From: Allodiplogaster sudhausi
Taxonomy: Eukaryota > Nematoda > Chromadorea > Rhabditida > Diplogasteridae
Assembly: GCA_945643635.1 (NCBI GenBank)
Contig: CALZFC010000035.1
Location: 1,007,001 to 1,071,000 of the forward strand
DNA length: 64,000 nt
Reading direction: 5' to 3'
The position numbers and the translations under genes are program-made. Below the pieces are notes generated by a model that searched no databases, had not been told where the DNA came from, and saw only the letters and a list, made by a program, of their open reading frames with translations. Of the stretch, positions 44,640 through 56,345 are shown piece by piece. Numbering within the stretch: position 1 is the first letter of the stretch; each line of letters opens with the position of its first letter.

Positions 44640-46099
44640 AGTGAATACTTTCAAACTGTACGATTTATGGTGCACACATAAGGTTGGAAAACAGCACTCC
44701 AGTTCCCGTAAGTTTCCACATTCTTGTCCGACAAAACCCAAATTTGTGTTTACAGGATCTCCACCTCCAGGCCTTAAATGACCATAATATTCTTTAAAAC
44801 GAACATATCACTTTGACTTATGTAAATTTTAGGTTTGCAAAACGTTAATGCCATACGGAATGGTGTACATGAATGCGCCAGGCGGGCATTGGTATCGCAT
44901 CACGTTGCACAACGGCGCCTAAACTAGTGGAACTCGTGTCCCCTTGTCAGATCTTTCACCACAATTATTCAAACGTAAAAAAAAATACCGGTATGATTAT
45001 CGGTGGTGAGCACTGATAAGGTGGTACGCATGCAAATGTAGCCAATGGGCAGACGGTGCATGGAGTAGCTCAATTATTACAATTTAAAGACATCTAATCA
45101 CCGCCTAGTAACATATTCCAAAGAATCCTCGATACTCGGTTTCGTTCTAAGGAAACAATTGAACATAATCCAAGTATCTGCATAATTTATGAATTTTCAA
45201 CAAAATAACGGCTTACTGTACGAACACATACTTGTTGGTGTTGTCGAAAGCGTTGTAGGGGTAGTTATCGCCGGGCTCGTAGACAAGCAAGTAGTAGATG
45301 AACTAACTTAAGAGAGCCTCTCTGTAAGGGTCAAGGAGCGCCTGCCCTAGAAATTCATAATTTTTCTACAACCTTGAAAACATTATGAGGGATGTATCTA
45401 GTGTTCATAACGGATTTTAGGGGGTCAAAAAGTTTTCGAAATTTTTTTTGACTTAGTTATAAGTAAAAATGCTACAAAAATTTTGGAAGATCATATCTTA
45501 AAAATTAAATTGGGCAAAAGTCATAAAAATAAAATTTTTCGAAAATAGTCACCGCGGACTTTTTTGTGTAGTTTTGAACAAGGTTTTTTAACATTAAAAA
45601 GATTTTCGAGAAATATTAAGTATAACTTAAGATATGGTCTTCCAAAATTTTGGAGCATTTTTACTTATAACGGAGTCAAAAAAAATTTTTGAAAACTTTT
45701 TGACCCCCTAAAATCCGTTATGAACACTAGATACATCCCTCATAATGTTTTCAAGGTTGCAGAAAAATTATGAATTTCTAGGGCAGGCGTCCATAGCGGC
45801 CTCCTTGAGTCTTACAGAGAGGAAAAAAAAATTGTGCCTACTAAAATATTCCCTCGGATACTCGATACACTATTTCGCAGTAAGTGAACAATTGAACTGT
45901 AAACAAGCAGTTACATAATTTGCGAACTATTTTTCTTTATAATAGGAAATACAACATTCATATCTGTATGCCACATACTTGTTGTTGGTGTTGTTGGAGG
46001 TGTCGGTATCGTAGTCGTTTTAGTTCCCGCCGAGCCCGTAGGCAGGCAGGCATTGGCGGCACTCTGCAACATGTAGAGAATGCCCAGAATGTGGTGCAT
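44640..46099 (-). CDS. C6-like secreted protein, copy D with leader exon F (possibly chimeric)
   Basis: Leader exon about 45,984-46,099: MHHILGILYMLQSAANACLP then a Thr/Pro linker ending at a GTATGT donor, phase 1. The next usable exon is 44,989-45,068 (TTPCTVCPLATFACVPPYQC), then the CPPG exon at about 44,855-44,925 (CNVMRYQCPPGAFMYTI) and a last exon at about 44,640-44,780 (PGGGDPVNTNLGF). Between leader and exon 2 lie a 506-bp foldback element and a second, leaderless linker exon (about 45,230-45,305). Splicing over both would give an intact N-terminal half. The last exon differs from copy E after NTNL by an indel that changes the tail. TTTCAG lies four bases upstream of the ATG. Confidence 0.5.
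45317..45822. mobile_element. 506-bp foldback (MITE-like) element
   Basis: The ends CCTCTCTGTAAG and CTTACAGAGAGG mirror each other, as do CGCCTGCCCTAGAAATTCAT and its complement. Arms of about 220 bp flank a centre near 45,560. No ORF. It lies between the leader exon and the other exons of the C6-like gene. Confidence 0.7.
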
Positions 46100-46745
46100 T
46101 TGTCTGAAATATCAATCTTCGATCATGGCGGCTCAGTTTTTCGAATCTAAACTGAAAGATGAACATTCTTTCCTAATGCTGGTTGCCATGTTCGATTAGC
46201 CACCCCTTATATGCAACGGGCTGTTCTTCCTGACCGCCAATCTACATACATTATTGCCTGTCACCCCTGTCCATCACACTTTCTGCACAAAATCTACACA
46301 ACTGAGCTGTCTCATAGTGTTTCTCTCTCGTTTTCACCTGCATACATACCTCCCCACCTTCTTCTGAGTCTATACTCTATTTCTCATTCTCTTCCAAGAA
46401 ACAATTCGTCCTCGTACTTTACTTCATCACATGCTCATCTTCCACCTCGCTCAGAAAAAAGTTAATTTATTTCGTCTCCTCTGAGAAATCAATCAGAAAT
46501 TAGCTTAGGGCTTGCTGGGGAATTTGAATCTTGCTCATCAGCCACAAGGTCTCCGAATGATTTATGTACATACCAAGATTCCTAATGATCGCTGCAGAAT
46601 ATTCTCTTGCGCATCCTCAAACTGTAAATCGGCGAAGTTGTTTCATAGTACTGATTGTGAGAAAATACCGAACAGCCGGAACTTAAAATTATGTTAATGT
46701 ACACACTACATGCATGAATGCCTTATATTACGAGGCATATACATA

Positions 46746-46786
<41 letters not shown>

Positions 46787-47039
46787 CATACATACATACG
46801 TATTTGAGGAAGTCCTGATTTGAAACCGTCGAAAAATTTCACTTGTTCTTTACCAATAAATTATAATGAATTTTACAACTGTGGAAACCTATATGAAAGT
46901 TTTGTGTTCATCATCGAGTGAGTCGATGATGAACAAGGCAAACCAATTTAAAGCTCCACACAAGCGGCAATATGACAAACAAGCATTCAACGAAGAGTAA
47001 ACATGCGATTTCGAAGAATGAATACGAACAAACTGTATA
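46100..47039. other. 5' flank of the C6-like gene, duplicated block, (AT)n tract
   Basis: 46,140-46,320 matches the 5' flank of copy A and 46,450-46,680 matches blocks at 1,500, 55,850 and 57,430. A (TA)n tract lies at 46,748-46,778; a second one lies at 47,206-47,241 inside copy E. No gene seen. Confidence 0.5.
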
Positions 47040-47202
47040 GTTTATTATGCACACATAAGGTCTGCAAATGACATGGTATTTATTATAAATTTCCACGTTC
47101 TTGACGGCGTGCATTCAAGAAGGGCAACGACCAAATTAGTGTTCATAGACGCTCCACCACCAACTCTTAAACGAAAATGTCTTAAGAAAACAGGTATATG
47201 TA

Positions 47203-47245
<43 letters not shown>

Positions 47246-47470
47246 GAAAGTTAAACGACATACGGAATGGTGTACATGAATGCGCCAGGCGGGCATTGGA
47301 ATCGCATCATGTTGCACGATGACACCTAACCTCTTGGAACTCGTGTCCCTTTGCCTGATATTTAATCTCAAATAAGTATTCAATTATATAAAAAAAAATG
47401 ATTACCGGAATGACAATCGGAGGAAAGCACACCGCGAATGGTGGTACGCAAGTAAATGTTGCCGCAGGTA
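47040..47470 (-). pseudogene. C6-like secreted protein, copy E (no leader exon)
   Basis: CxxC-type exon at about 47,404-47,485 (PCTIPAATFTCVPPF, second Cys of CxxC replaced), CPPG exon at about 47,255-47,330 (SSCNMMRFQCPPGAFMYTI, donor GTATGT), a (TA)n-bearing intron, and last exon at about 47,045-47,165 (GGGASMNTNLVVALLECTPS, RTWKFIINTMSFADLMCA, stop). The last exon gives the clearest C6-like ending (C..RTW....C). No leader or linker exon is found within 200 bp upstream. Confidence 0.5.
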
Positions 47471-47879
47471 TTGTGCATGGGGTAGCTCAATCGCTAACGA
47501 TTAAAGAAAATGACGCCCAGTGAAATATAAATTTTAATCCTCGCTGCATGACTTCGTTGTATGAGAACAATTTAATTTAAACTAAATAGTAGCGAATTCT
47601 TTAAAAAAATATTAGAAATTCTCTTCATGGCTTTCTACATACATATATGACGGTGCCAACTAAAAAAAACGGTTGTTTTTGCATTTTCGACTCGTTGTGC
47701 ACACTTTTTTGGAATATTCCACACGAATATGCCAAATTTGCCAAAAAGTACGCGTAGTGCATTTTACAATGTATGTACATACATACATGCCTCAAACTGG
47801 GGTAATTAAACCGGAAGCAGCATTCGAGGTTCCAGAAGAAATCTTTTACAAACCGACGCTAAGCACTTTGTTAGTAATC

Positions 47880-49518
47880 AGATATAATAGAGAAATCAGT
47901 GACTTGAATCCAGTAAATGCAGAAGGTAAAGTCATCGAAGATGGTGGTGGAAGTGTCCCCCAAAGTGCGATTGAAGTAGCCGCCACTGGTCGCTGCGGAG
48001 AAGGTCTGGCCACACCCGGCCGGCTGCCATCAGATTATTTGATTTTGGAATTTTTCTGTATTCTTCCCATCTTCCATTTCTAACTACATTATGTAGAGAA
48101 AGAAGATAAGAAAGCCACGGACGCTGTTCCGGCGTGCTGCATGATTCCACCGTAGTCGTACTTCCAACCGTAGTTGTAGTTCGTCTCTGGCGTCTGCTTG
48201 TCGAATTGGCTGATCTGGGCACTCTACAACGGAACTCTTCTCACGTATCGGAGAGGGAAGGGAAATCATTGACGAATATAAATAGAGAGGGCGGGCCATA
48301 AGATCATAAGAGGATGACCAACATCGATGTTCGCTGACTGGATATAGACAAAGTTGTCTCTGTCGTGTCTGGCTTGTTCGTGAAAGTAGCCAAGTGCGTG
48401 TCCGAGCTCGTGAAGGGCGATTCCCACCTAAGGAGTCTGAGGTCAGCCAAATCAGATGAGGGGCAGAACCAGGTCCGGGGATTTCATATCGCTTGGTCAC
48501 TCTTCTATCTTGCACCCACATGGTCACATCCAATCCCCATTGATAGGCTCTGCGTTACCATGATGTACGACCAGCACCCTTCGTCCTTTGTGATCATCAC
48601 CTGAAGAAGCAGAGATCATAAAATATGAAAATGAGCGACCTTTTGCAACACTGTGGGGTCCTCGTAGAAGTTGATGCAAGTGTTGTCTCTCCACTGCTTG
48701 ATTGCCTTCCGAACGACAGTCTCGACACGTGTTCCAACTGTGAATGAGGGTGGAGAGTAGAATAGATGTTAAAGGGGTCTCCAGTGAATAAATAATGTAC
48801 ATGGGTCAAATCCCATTATGAATTGTTTTGCCAAACACTCGTCGGCGACATTCTTTACGAGAGAGACTGGAAAGAATGAGGGAGAAGAGATGGAATAAAG
48901 ATGCTCTGACTAGTTGTTAAATCAAAGTAGTAGTAGAAGCCATTGCTCCAAAGTGTGGCGGGGTAAGTACTGTCTCGCATTGTTTGCCGGCGAGCTCTTC
49001 CGCCTTGGCTGCCTTCAGTGCCATTTCTCTCCTTTGCGATAACGTCTGTCTGAGCTCTGTGAAGCAGAGAAACTTCAGATCATCTGGCAAAACTGATTGG
49101 GAGTGAGAAAGTGCCGGACTTGGTCAGGATGATATCTCCTCGGTAAAGGCCGGCTGCGACTCCTGCCTTCTTGTTGACGCTCATCAAGTTATCTCCGGTC
49201 TCCAGAAACACCTTACGCACTCGTTTCTTGTCATCCTTCAAAAATTCATGTGTCAATGCATCGTGATGAACGTTTTTATTATGGGCTGTATGGGCATGAA
49301 AAGTACTATTCTTTAAAGTTAACTTTTTTAGAGTTAAAGTTTATAAAAATTCTAAAGCAAATTAACACATTCGGGTAGGTGAATTTCATTTGCTTGGCAA
49401 TGAGAAGTTAATGGAATTAGAAATAAACCTTTTTTTCATCGTCTTGAGATTTGGAAGGGTTTGGAAGACCAAGAGCGAGCAAAGGCAAGAGCAGTAGGAG
49501 TAGCTGAGCAGACGACAT
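47880..49518 (-). pseudogene. astacin metalloprotease copy 1 (internal deletions)
   Basis: Leader exon 49,429-49,518 encodes MSSAQLLLLLLPLLALG. The prodomain exon present in copies 2 and 4 is missing. The next exon (from about 49,237) reads DDKKRVRKVFLETGDNL, then a stop near 49,095 caused by a frameshift. The zinc-site exon is perfect (HELGHALGYFHEQARHDRD, about 48,365-48,450). The Met-turn exon reads YDYGGIMQHAG. It is followed directly by the first CUB exon (GCGQTFSAATSG, about 47,885-48,030); the catalytic C-terminal exon and EGF exon are gone, and no second CUB exon is found. Probably non-functional. Confidence 0.75.
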
Positions 49519-49559
49519 CTCTACTGCATCCCGCGCATTCTCGATCCTTTAAATTCAAG

Positions 49560-51250
49560 CGGTCTATAGCTTGTATAAGCGGATACTATGAAACCGAAAG
49601 AGTTGTAAAAAATGTAGAACGATGGAGAAGGAGAGAGAGAGAGGGGAGTGAGATATAGAGGGGGATGGAAGGTCAGGCACATAGCGGACACGTACATTTT
49701 CGAATAACAAGGTGTATTCAAAATCGGATTACTTATGTGTACATGATAATCCCTCATCGTTATTATGTTGAAAAGAAACAAAAAGTTGAACGTTGCTACG
49801 TTCTATAACAGAAGCATCATACTAAATATTACAATAGTCCAAATAAAATTGTACACACAACGAGATTGTCCATGGTCGATGCTCTTTTCTCATTCACTGA
49901 CCGATTGCTTGCTGATCTTTGCAATCGGCTGATACCTTCCAGCCCACAATCAGCTTGTTCATGGCCATTTTTCGATTTTAACCAAGAGATCGTGACGTTG
50001 ATGATTTTCCTACAGCCATGCCACATTTGGTTCTCTTACGATTACTGCATTCTGGCTTGATTAGCCAAGTTCAGCTGATCCATTTGATGATTCATTGTGT
50101 AAGGTCTAGATCGGTCTCTTGAATGAGAGACTAGCCTAGGCTACTGACAACTCGGCCCTTCCTTCTTATTAATATCACACGAATAAACACGCACAAGCGT
50201 CAGTCTGGAGTGACACCAAAAAATGTCTGGAGTAAAAAAAACCCTCCACTCCAATTGCTTCGTACTCACGACAGCATTGGGAGGGCTTCTTGCCAAGCAC
50301 AAGCTTCGGCTCAGGAAAATTAGATTGGGAAGAATCGTGCTAGTCAGGAAACCTAGTTGATTTTGATCTCTTGGTAGGTGAAGAGAAGTCGACGAGTGAA
50401 AAAAACAGCTATCAGATTTATCTGAAATCGGTCTGCTTGAGAGAAGGCAACAATAATAGGCGAGAGCGCAAGAAGATAAAACGGACCGACTGTGCTAGTA
50501 CTCGACTGGGACATAAAGTGAATGAGTCGGAGATGAATGAGGAGATGGAGGCAACAATGGGCGTGGCTACCCAGATACTCATTATAGAGATAGAGTGAGA
50601 ACGAGAGGGTGCGCGTGAGAATGAGAGAGTGAGAGAAAAGGTGTGGGTGGTCCTCTTTGGCGCCCGTCTAGCACGTTCTTATGAGAGAGTGTGTGAAACG
50701 GAGAGAGTGGAAAAGAGACAAGCGTTTTGAATCGAACGTTGAGAACGATACAATGTCCTCGCTGGGCTTCCTCATCTATCGTGCTCGCAAGTCCGAAGTC
50801 ATTCGCTCCTCAACTTCGAAGTCTTCCGTTGTCAGAGTCCGTTGCCGTTCATATTCACCAGTTAAATTATTCTCTAAAATATCGTTAATTTCAAAGCGAA
50901 GAAAAGATTCTATGATGACTCTTTTTAGACATCTCCAGGAGGCCAGGAAGGCCGAGTGAGTGGATGACACCCATGGCGATGTACAGAAGCATATCAAATA
51001 TCTCAAGCTCCTTGAAAGCTCCTTGAAGCTCCTTGAAACCGGCTCAACAGTTTTGGGTATGCTGCATATTTATCGACGAAAACGTTACGAGAATTGGAAA
51101 GGCAATCGTTATTAGTTTTGTTGCATAGATAAATGTTCGGGGATTCATGTTCTTCTACGGGGTTTGTGGTTATCAATACGAAGTAATCTTAGAGATTCTC
51201 CTTCATGATTCGGAGAATGCACAAAGCGAGGAATCCCGAGCTGCTCGCAG
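49560..51250. other. upstream region of astacin copy 1 and intergenic DNA
   Basis: 49,560-49,800 matches the astacin upstream regions at 53,960-54,340 and, inverted, 61,540-61,860 (shared GATACTATGAAA.CG.AAGAG, AACAAGGTGTATYC and AATCGGATTAC). At 50,754-50,957 an ORF reads MSSLGFLIYRARKSEVI on the plus strand, but the minus strand is equally open; unassigned. The rest shows nothing. Confidence 0.45.
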
Positions 51251-53949
51251 TTAGAATGCGACATAAGTAATTCCGAACTGGATGTTGTTGTAACGACGGT
51301 AGACAATGATGGGCATAAAATTCGAGTTCGAGTAGACGATTCGACCCACATCCGAGCTACAGCAGAATCTTCAAGAAGGCAGCATTGGCATCCATTCTCA
51401 AGGAATTACAACAACAGAAAGGAAGAAAGTGGTAAACGGACCTTGGTCCGGTGAGTGTTGGCTGTCGCTTCAATTCGATTCCTCCGTACGTGCAGCCTTC
51501 GACGCAGTGATTAGTTTTGAAGGTGGACAACGTTGCCTTCACGCGCATCCCGGCAGGCGCCTATTCTTATTCTATTAAGCGAAAATATTGTATTTCGTTC
51601 CATTGAATGGGAAAACTACCCCCAGATATATTTCCATTACTTACAAATACCTCATTTAATAGGGAAAGCACTGACTTGAATCCAGTAGGTGCAGAAGGTA
51701 AAGTCATCGAAGACGGTGGTGGAAGTGTCCCCAAACGTGGCAGTGAAGGAGGCGGTGGTGGTCGTGGCGGAGAGGATCTGGCCACAGCCGGGCGGCTGTC
51801 ATCAGATTCTTTTCTCATTATATCAATATGAACGTTTGAATGTTCCCGACAAAGGAGAATGGTACCGGAAGATGAATGAAAGGTGTTTTAATGAGGACCA
51901 GACAGGCTATTCTCATGTCCTTACCCGTTGTGCGCAGTTGGTGCCTCCGAATCCGAGTGGGCACAGACAAGTGCTGCAGTTGCGAGGATGCATGTAGCCG
52001 CCGTGGTAGCAAGTCGTAGTGAAGCCGTTGCAGCGGGCTAAACTATCTCCAGTTTCTCTTCTCCCCTTCTGTGCCCACTGCACGGATTGTGAGCAGCCAA
52101 GAAGAAGCCAACTAACATCTGCATCCGTAGTGGTCATTCATCTCGAGGATGTCTCGAAAGGAGAGAATGTCCGAGCCCATCGTCTCCTGCTGCTGGAAGT
52201 CTTTTGCCACAATTGTTGGTTCGCCGTTCAAAGAGAATCTGCAGGTTGGTACTCTCTCTCATGTCATATCTTGTCATATCAAATAAATTAATAAGTACTT
52301 TTTTGGAATTTATATGTATTCTTGTTGTCCTCCATTTCTAACTACATTATGAAGGGAAAGAAGGTAAGAAAACCACGGACGATGATCCGGAGTACTGCAT
52401 GATTCCACCGTAGTCGTACTTCCAGCCGTAGTTGTAGTTCGTCTCTGGCGTCTCCTTGTCGAATTGGGCTTCTGCGCCACTCTACAACCGAACTCTTCTC
52501 ACATTTCGGAGAGAGACGGGAAAGGATGGAGAAATAAAGGACAGGGAGATAGAGAGAGCGAGAGGGAGTGAATGGACCTGAAAGATCATAAGAAGGATGA
52601 CCAACCTCGATGTTCGCTGACTGGATGTAGATATAGTCGTCTCTGTCGTGTCTGGCTTGTTCGTGAAAGTAGCCGAGGGCGTGTCCGAGCTCGTGAAGGG
52701 CTGTTCCGACCTGAGCGTAATGAGGTCAAGCAGATCTGGGGGAGACCCCTGTCCCTGTGGTTACAATTCTCTCTTTCACTATTTTATCTTTAACTCACAG
52801 AGTCACATCCGGTATCGAGCGACAGGCCCTGCGTAGCCCATCCCGTACGACCGACGTACGACCAGCACCCGCCGTCCTTTGTGATCATTACCTGAAGAAG
52901 CAGATATCAGAGAAGAAAGGAAACAGAAATAGAATTGAACGACCTTGTTCGCCGCAGTGGAGCTCTCGTAGAAGTTGATGCAAGTGTTGTCACTCCACTG
53001 CTTGATTGCCTTCCGAACGACAGTTTCGACGTGGGTTCCCCCTGTGAGAGTGGAGATTTGAATCGATTTTGAGAGAAAGAGTGAGAGACAGAAAGAAAGC
53101 GAGGGAGAGAAGAGATGAAAAGAGATGATGTTCTGACTAGTTAGGCTATCAAAGTAGTAGTAGAAGCCACTGCTCCAGATTGTTGTGGGGTAGCGAGTGT
53201 CTCGGTATGCTTGCCGGCGAGCTCTCCCACCTTCGCTGCCTTCAGCAACGTCACTCTCAGTGCCGTTTTCCTTCTCGGCCGACGAGATGATATAGTCCGT
53301 CTGATCTCTGTGAAGCAGAGGAACTTCAGATTCTCTGGCAACTAATTGGGAAGAGCCTTGCCTGGTTAGGATGATATCTCCTCCGTAAAGGTCAGCAGCT
53401 ACTCCTGCCTTCTTGTTTATGCTCAACACGTTATCTCCCGTCTCCAGAATCACCCTTCGCTCTCGCTTCTTCTCGTCCTTCAACAATTCTTTTTGTCCTT
53501 TAGCTTATGCATGATCATCAGCATGAATTTATATAGAAATAGTTATTATATTTATATTTATGTGTCTTGAAAGTCAAAGTTGACGCACCTTGAGAACTTC
53601 GTCGATGACGGCGCGATCATCCTGCGTCCACTTTCCTTCTTGCTTCTTGATATCTTCTCCCGCCTTCTTGCCAATCACCACCATCTTTTCTCGCATGTAA
53701 GCGATGTCTTCGTTCCGGCGCTGTAAAGTGAAAAGAGGATGAGTTCATTTCTAGAGAAATGACATAGAATTCGGGAGTAAAATCCTGAAATCTTAAAGGA
53801 GTATGATTGAAGAAAAAAGATTTGGCTCGGTGAATTTTTTAGCTTGAGAAGTCAGTGAAATTAGAAACAAACCGTTTTTTCATCGTCTTGAGATTTCTTT
53901 GGATGACCAAGAGCGAGCAAAGGCAGGAGCAGTAGGAGCAGACGGACAT
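51251..53949 (-). CDS. astacin zinc metalloprotease with EGF and CUB domains, copy 2
   Basis: Nematode EGF-CUB astacin, normally a secreted zinc endopeptidase acting on cuticle or extracellular matrix. On the minus strand: leader exon 53,873-53,949; prodomain exon 53,589-53,720; prodomain plus mature start from 53,477 (GGRARRQAYRDTRYPTTIW, likely cleavage after ARR); GTHVETVVRKAIKQWSDN; CWSYVGRTGWAT; zinc site HELGHALGYFHEQARHDRD; Met-turn YDYGGIMQYSG; FSLNGEPTIVAKDFQQQ to MNDHYGC; an EGF exon (CYHGGYMHPRNCSTCLC); CUB exons (GCGQILSATTTTASF, FCTYWIQ, APAGMRVKAT) to stop at 51,251. Odd point: the leader exon is 7 nt shorter after its ATG than in copies 1 and 4, which shifts the signal peptide frame; the hydrophobic frame LLLLLLPLLALG has no ATG. 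It may be a very recent pseudogene or use another start. Confidence 0.75.
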
Positions 53950-53959
53950 CTCTTCTCCA

Positions 53960-54577
53960 TTCCGCTCATTCTCGCGCCTTTTAAGAGAACACTCTGGAGA
54001 GGGAGAGTGAAATAATCTGTAGTCTACTCAGGAAATGATGTGTTCCGCTTAGTTAAGGAATGATGTGTTTCGCATAGTTCAAAACATTTCGGTTCATATT
54101 TCGAATGTTCATTGGCCATTATAAGCGGATACTATGAAAGCGGAAGAGTTGTGAAAGTGTAGAACTAGTGAGATAGAGTGGGAAGAGGGAAAGAGAGAAG
54201 GGCGAGCACATTACGGACACAGACAACCTGACATAACAAGGTGTATCCTAAATCGGATTACATACATATGTGACATACTCTCGTCATGCTTATGCTGAAG
54301 ACTAAAAAAAGCTGAACTTTGACAGCGAAAATCATGAATAGTCTAATTTTTTTCCATACACCCTGCATATTAGATCTCTCTGAATAATATGTTCATCCAA
54401 ACAAGAAATGGCACATAACATTTATATTCAACCAGCTAAAGTGTTGTGACTCATTCATGGCCAGACTTAAGACATATGCATGCTGGCTCACTTTTCTAAA
54501 CCTTTTTTTTTATATTTAATAAATCACAAAAAAATGTTGACAATTCAAGAAGAAAAAATATATATTCTTTCAATCCA
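53960..54577. other. astacin copy 2 upstream region
   Basis: 53,960-54,370 is inverted relative to 61,540-61,870, the upstream region of astacin copy 4, so the two genes are divergent duplicates with their promoters. No other gene. Confidence 0.55.
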
Positions 54578-55242
54578 TGGCATGAAAGATCCGCTGGCTG
54601 CCGTTGCTTGCGCCTGTCTTCTTGGTCAGATATGCACGCAGCCGCTCGCCGTCTTCTTCTGGTCTTACTCCATTGTTCGCGCAATCATTAATGTGCATCA
54701 ATGGGAAGCAAATAAATGAGTAAATAATCTACCTATTGAGGACCGTGGTGACATTAGAGCGTGCAATTCCAGCTCTTCTTTGCACTTGTCCTCCAGGTAT
54801 CATTTGTCATTTACACTTATTTCTGCGAAATATGATGGCGTGTTTTGCCGATTAACCGTCCGGTTTATTCTTTGATCTACCTGTTAACCAAAGAATTTCA
54901 GAATTGGCTTTTTTAATTTATTCGTCTACTCATTAATTACAGCTCGCGCCGATCCCCCTACATCTACGTGAAGGAAGTGCTGGCTATCGGCTATCCACCT
55001 GAACATCCCGCCCGGCCATGTCTCGATCCTCCCTTAACGTCGACGAGAAATTTCGAGGCCGTCGTCGTTCTCGCCGTTGCTAAGGACTATCGGTTCGAGA
55101 GAGAGTTTGGGAAGAAAGACAATATTAAAGCTAATAACCTACTCATAGACTTGAAAGAATACCACCCAATCCCAGAAGTCGTAGTGTACACCACTCCACT
55201 TTTACAATAGGCACGCACGCTCTTGTCCGATGGTATAGATCT
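54578..55242 (+). pseudogene. str-type chemoreceptor, 3' half, degenerate
   Basis: Exons equivalent to 7-10 of the gene at 12,560-14,630, but on the plus strand: 54,578-54,693 (GMKDPLAAVACACLLGQIC), 54,737-54,795 (EDRGDIRAC, frame lost), about 54,943-55,106 (TM6-7 region with indels, ending EAVVVLAVAKDYR), and a last exon at about 55,211 (GCACGCTCTTGTCCGATGG). TM1-4 are missing. Confidence 0.75.
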
Positions 55243-56195
55243 TAACTCAAAGGACAGTTGCGTCGCGTAAGTTCAAATCGTCCGATTCAACTACATTCAT
55301 TTACAATGTACACTTCTTTACAACAACAAAACCTGCTTGTCTTCCATCCTGGCTTGCAAGATTGTCTACAGTTTATTATAAAGTTTCGCATCTCGGAAAT
55401 ACTAAAGAAATTATGCAAGTGTTTCTGAAAGTATGTACATCAACGTCTTATAGTAAGTGAAGGCGAAATATGAAGAACTTCACAGAACTGATGATAAGAT
55501 AGCGCACGTGGCCGCCTTGATTTCTTCTTTGTCTATGCAGGAGAGCCACGCTGTGCCAGCTGGATTACAGATGGGCGTGACCGTTGCAGTTGTTGGCCCA
55601 CTCTCAACATTCCGCGAATCGACTGCACAATTTTGTTCATCTGATAGAGCTTACAATTTTCTTCTTCTTCATATTCTTTTGTTCTATTTGTACAAAATAA
55701 AAACGTAAAAAAAATTAAAACAAAACACAGCTAATGGTAGAGTGAATCAAAGTCGTCTTAACTAGACTTTATCTGAGCCTCTGCTCTATTTCATAATGTA
55801 TACCGAAATCCGCTCTTTTTTGTTCACGAGAATCGCTCGCTGATCATCCAACTGGTTCTGGAGAACTTAATTTATTCCTTTTCCTCGGTGAAATCAATCA
55901 GAGAGAGAGAAAGATTGGCCTATTACTAGCTGACGGAATAAGAATCTTGTTCATCCGAATGATTTATGTTCCAGCATTCGTAAGGATCTTAACAGATTTT
56001 GCTCTTGCACTTTATTAATTGTAAATCGGTGAGAAATTATTTCATAATATTGAGACTCTTTTACAGGATCGTTGCTGTACCCGTACTGAAATACACTCTG
56101 GTTCTCATGCAATTGCACCATAAATCATCGAATTATTCGGAGTTAGTAGTATATAAAACGAGCCCACTCGGTTTTTTTTTACCATTTTACAAATA
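55243..56195. repeat. duplicated block, partner of about 1,376-2,178
   Basis: 55,738-56,195 follows 1,376-2,178 closely but lacks the astacin exon relic and its flanks. 55,243-55,737 has no recognised gene. Confidence 0.6.
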
Positions 56196-56345
56196 ATGTT
56201 TGCCTTAAAATACCAGAAAAATTTCGGCTCAACACTATTTCTCTTATCTCTGCTTGTCTGCTCGGCTGTTACAATGTCGAACAGTCTCAATGTTTGTAGT
56301 ATATGCACACCTGTGATGCGCCTTATCAAGTGTCCCCAAACGTGA
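56196..56345 (+). CDS. small secreted peptide, second copy (49 aa), fused to astacin antisense DNA
   Basis: Signal peptide as at 2,179 (MFALKYQKNFGSTLFLLSLL), then SNSLNVCSICTPVMRLI. After the shared GTGATGCGCCTTATCA the sequence switches to the reverse strand of an astacin CUB exon, which supplies the codons to the stop (KCPQT). The copy at 2,179 continues differently from the same point, so one of the two is a rearrangement product. Function unknown. Confidence 0.4.
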   Translation: MFALKYQKNFGSTLFLLSLLVCSAVTMSNSLNVCSICTPVMRLIKCPQT

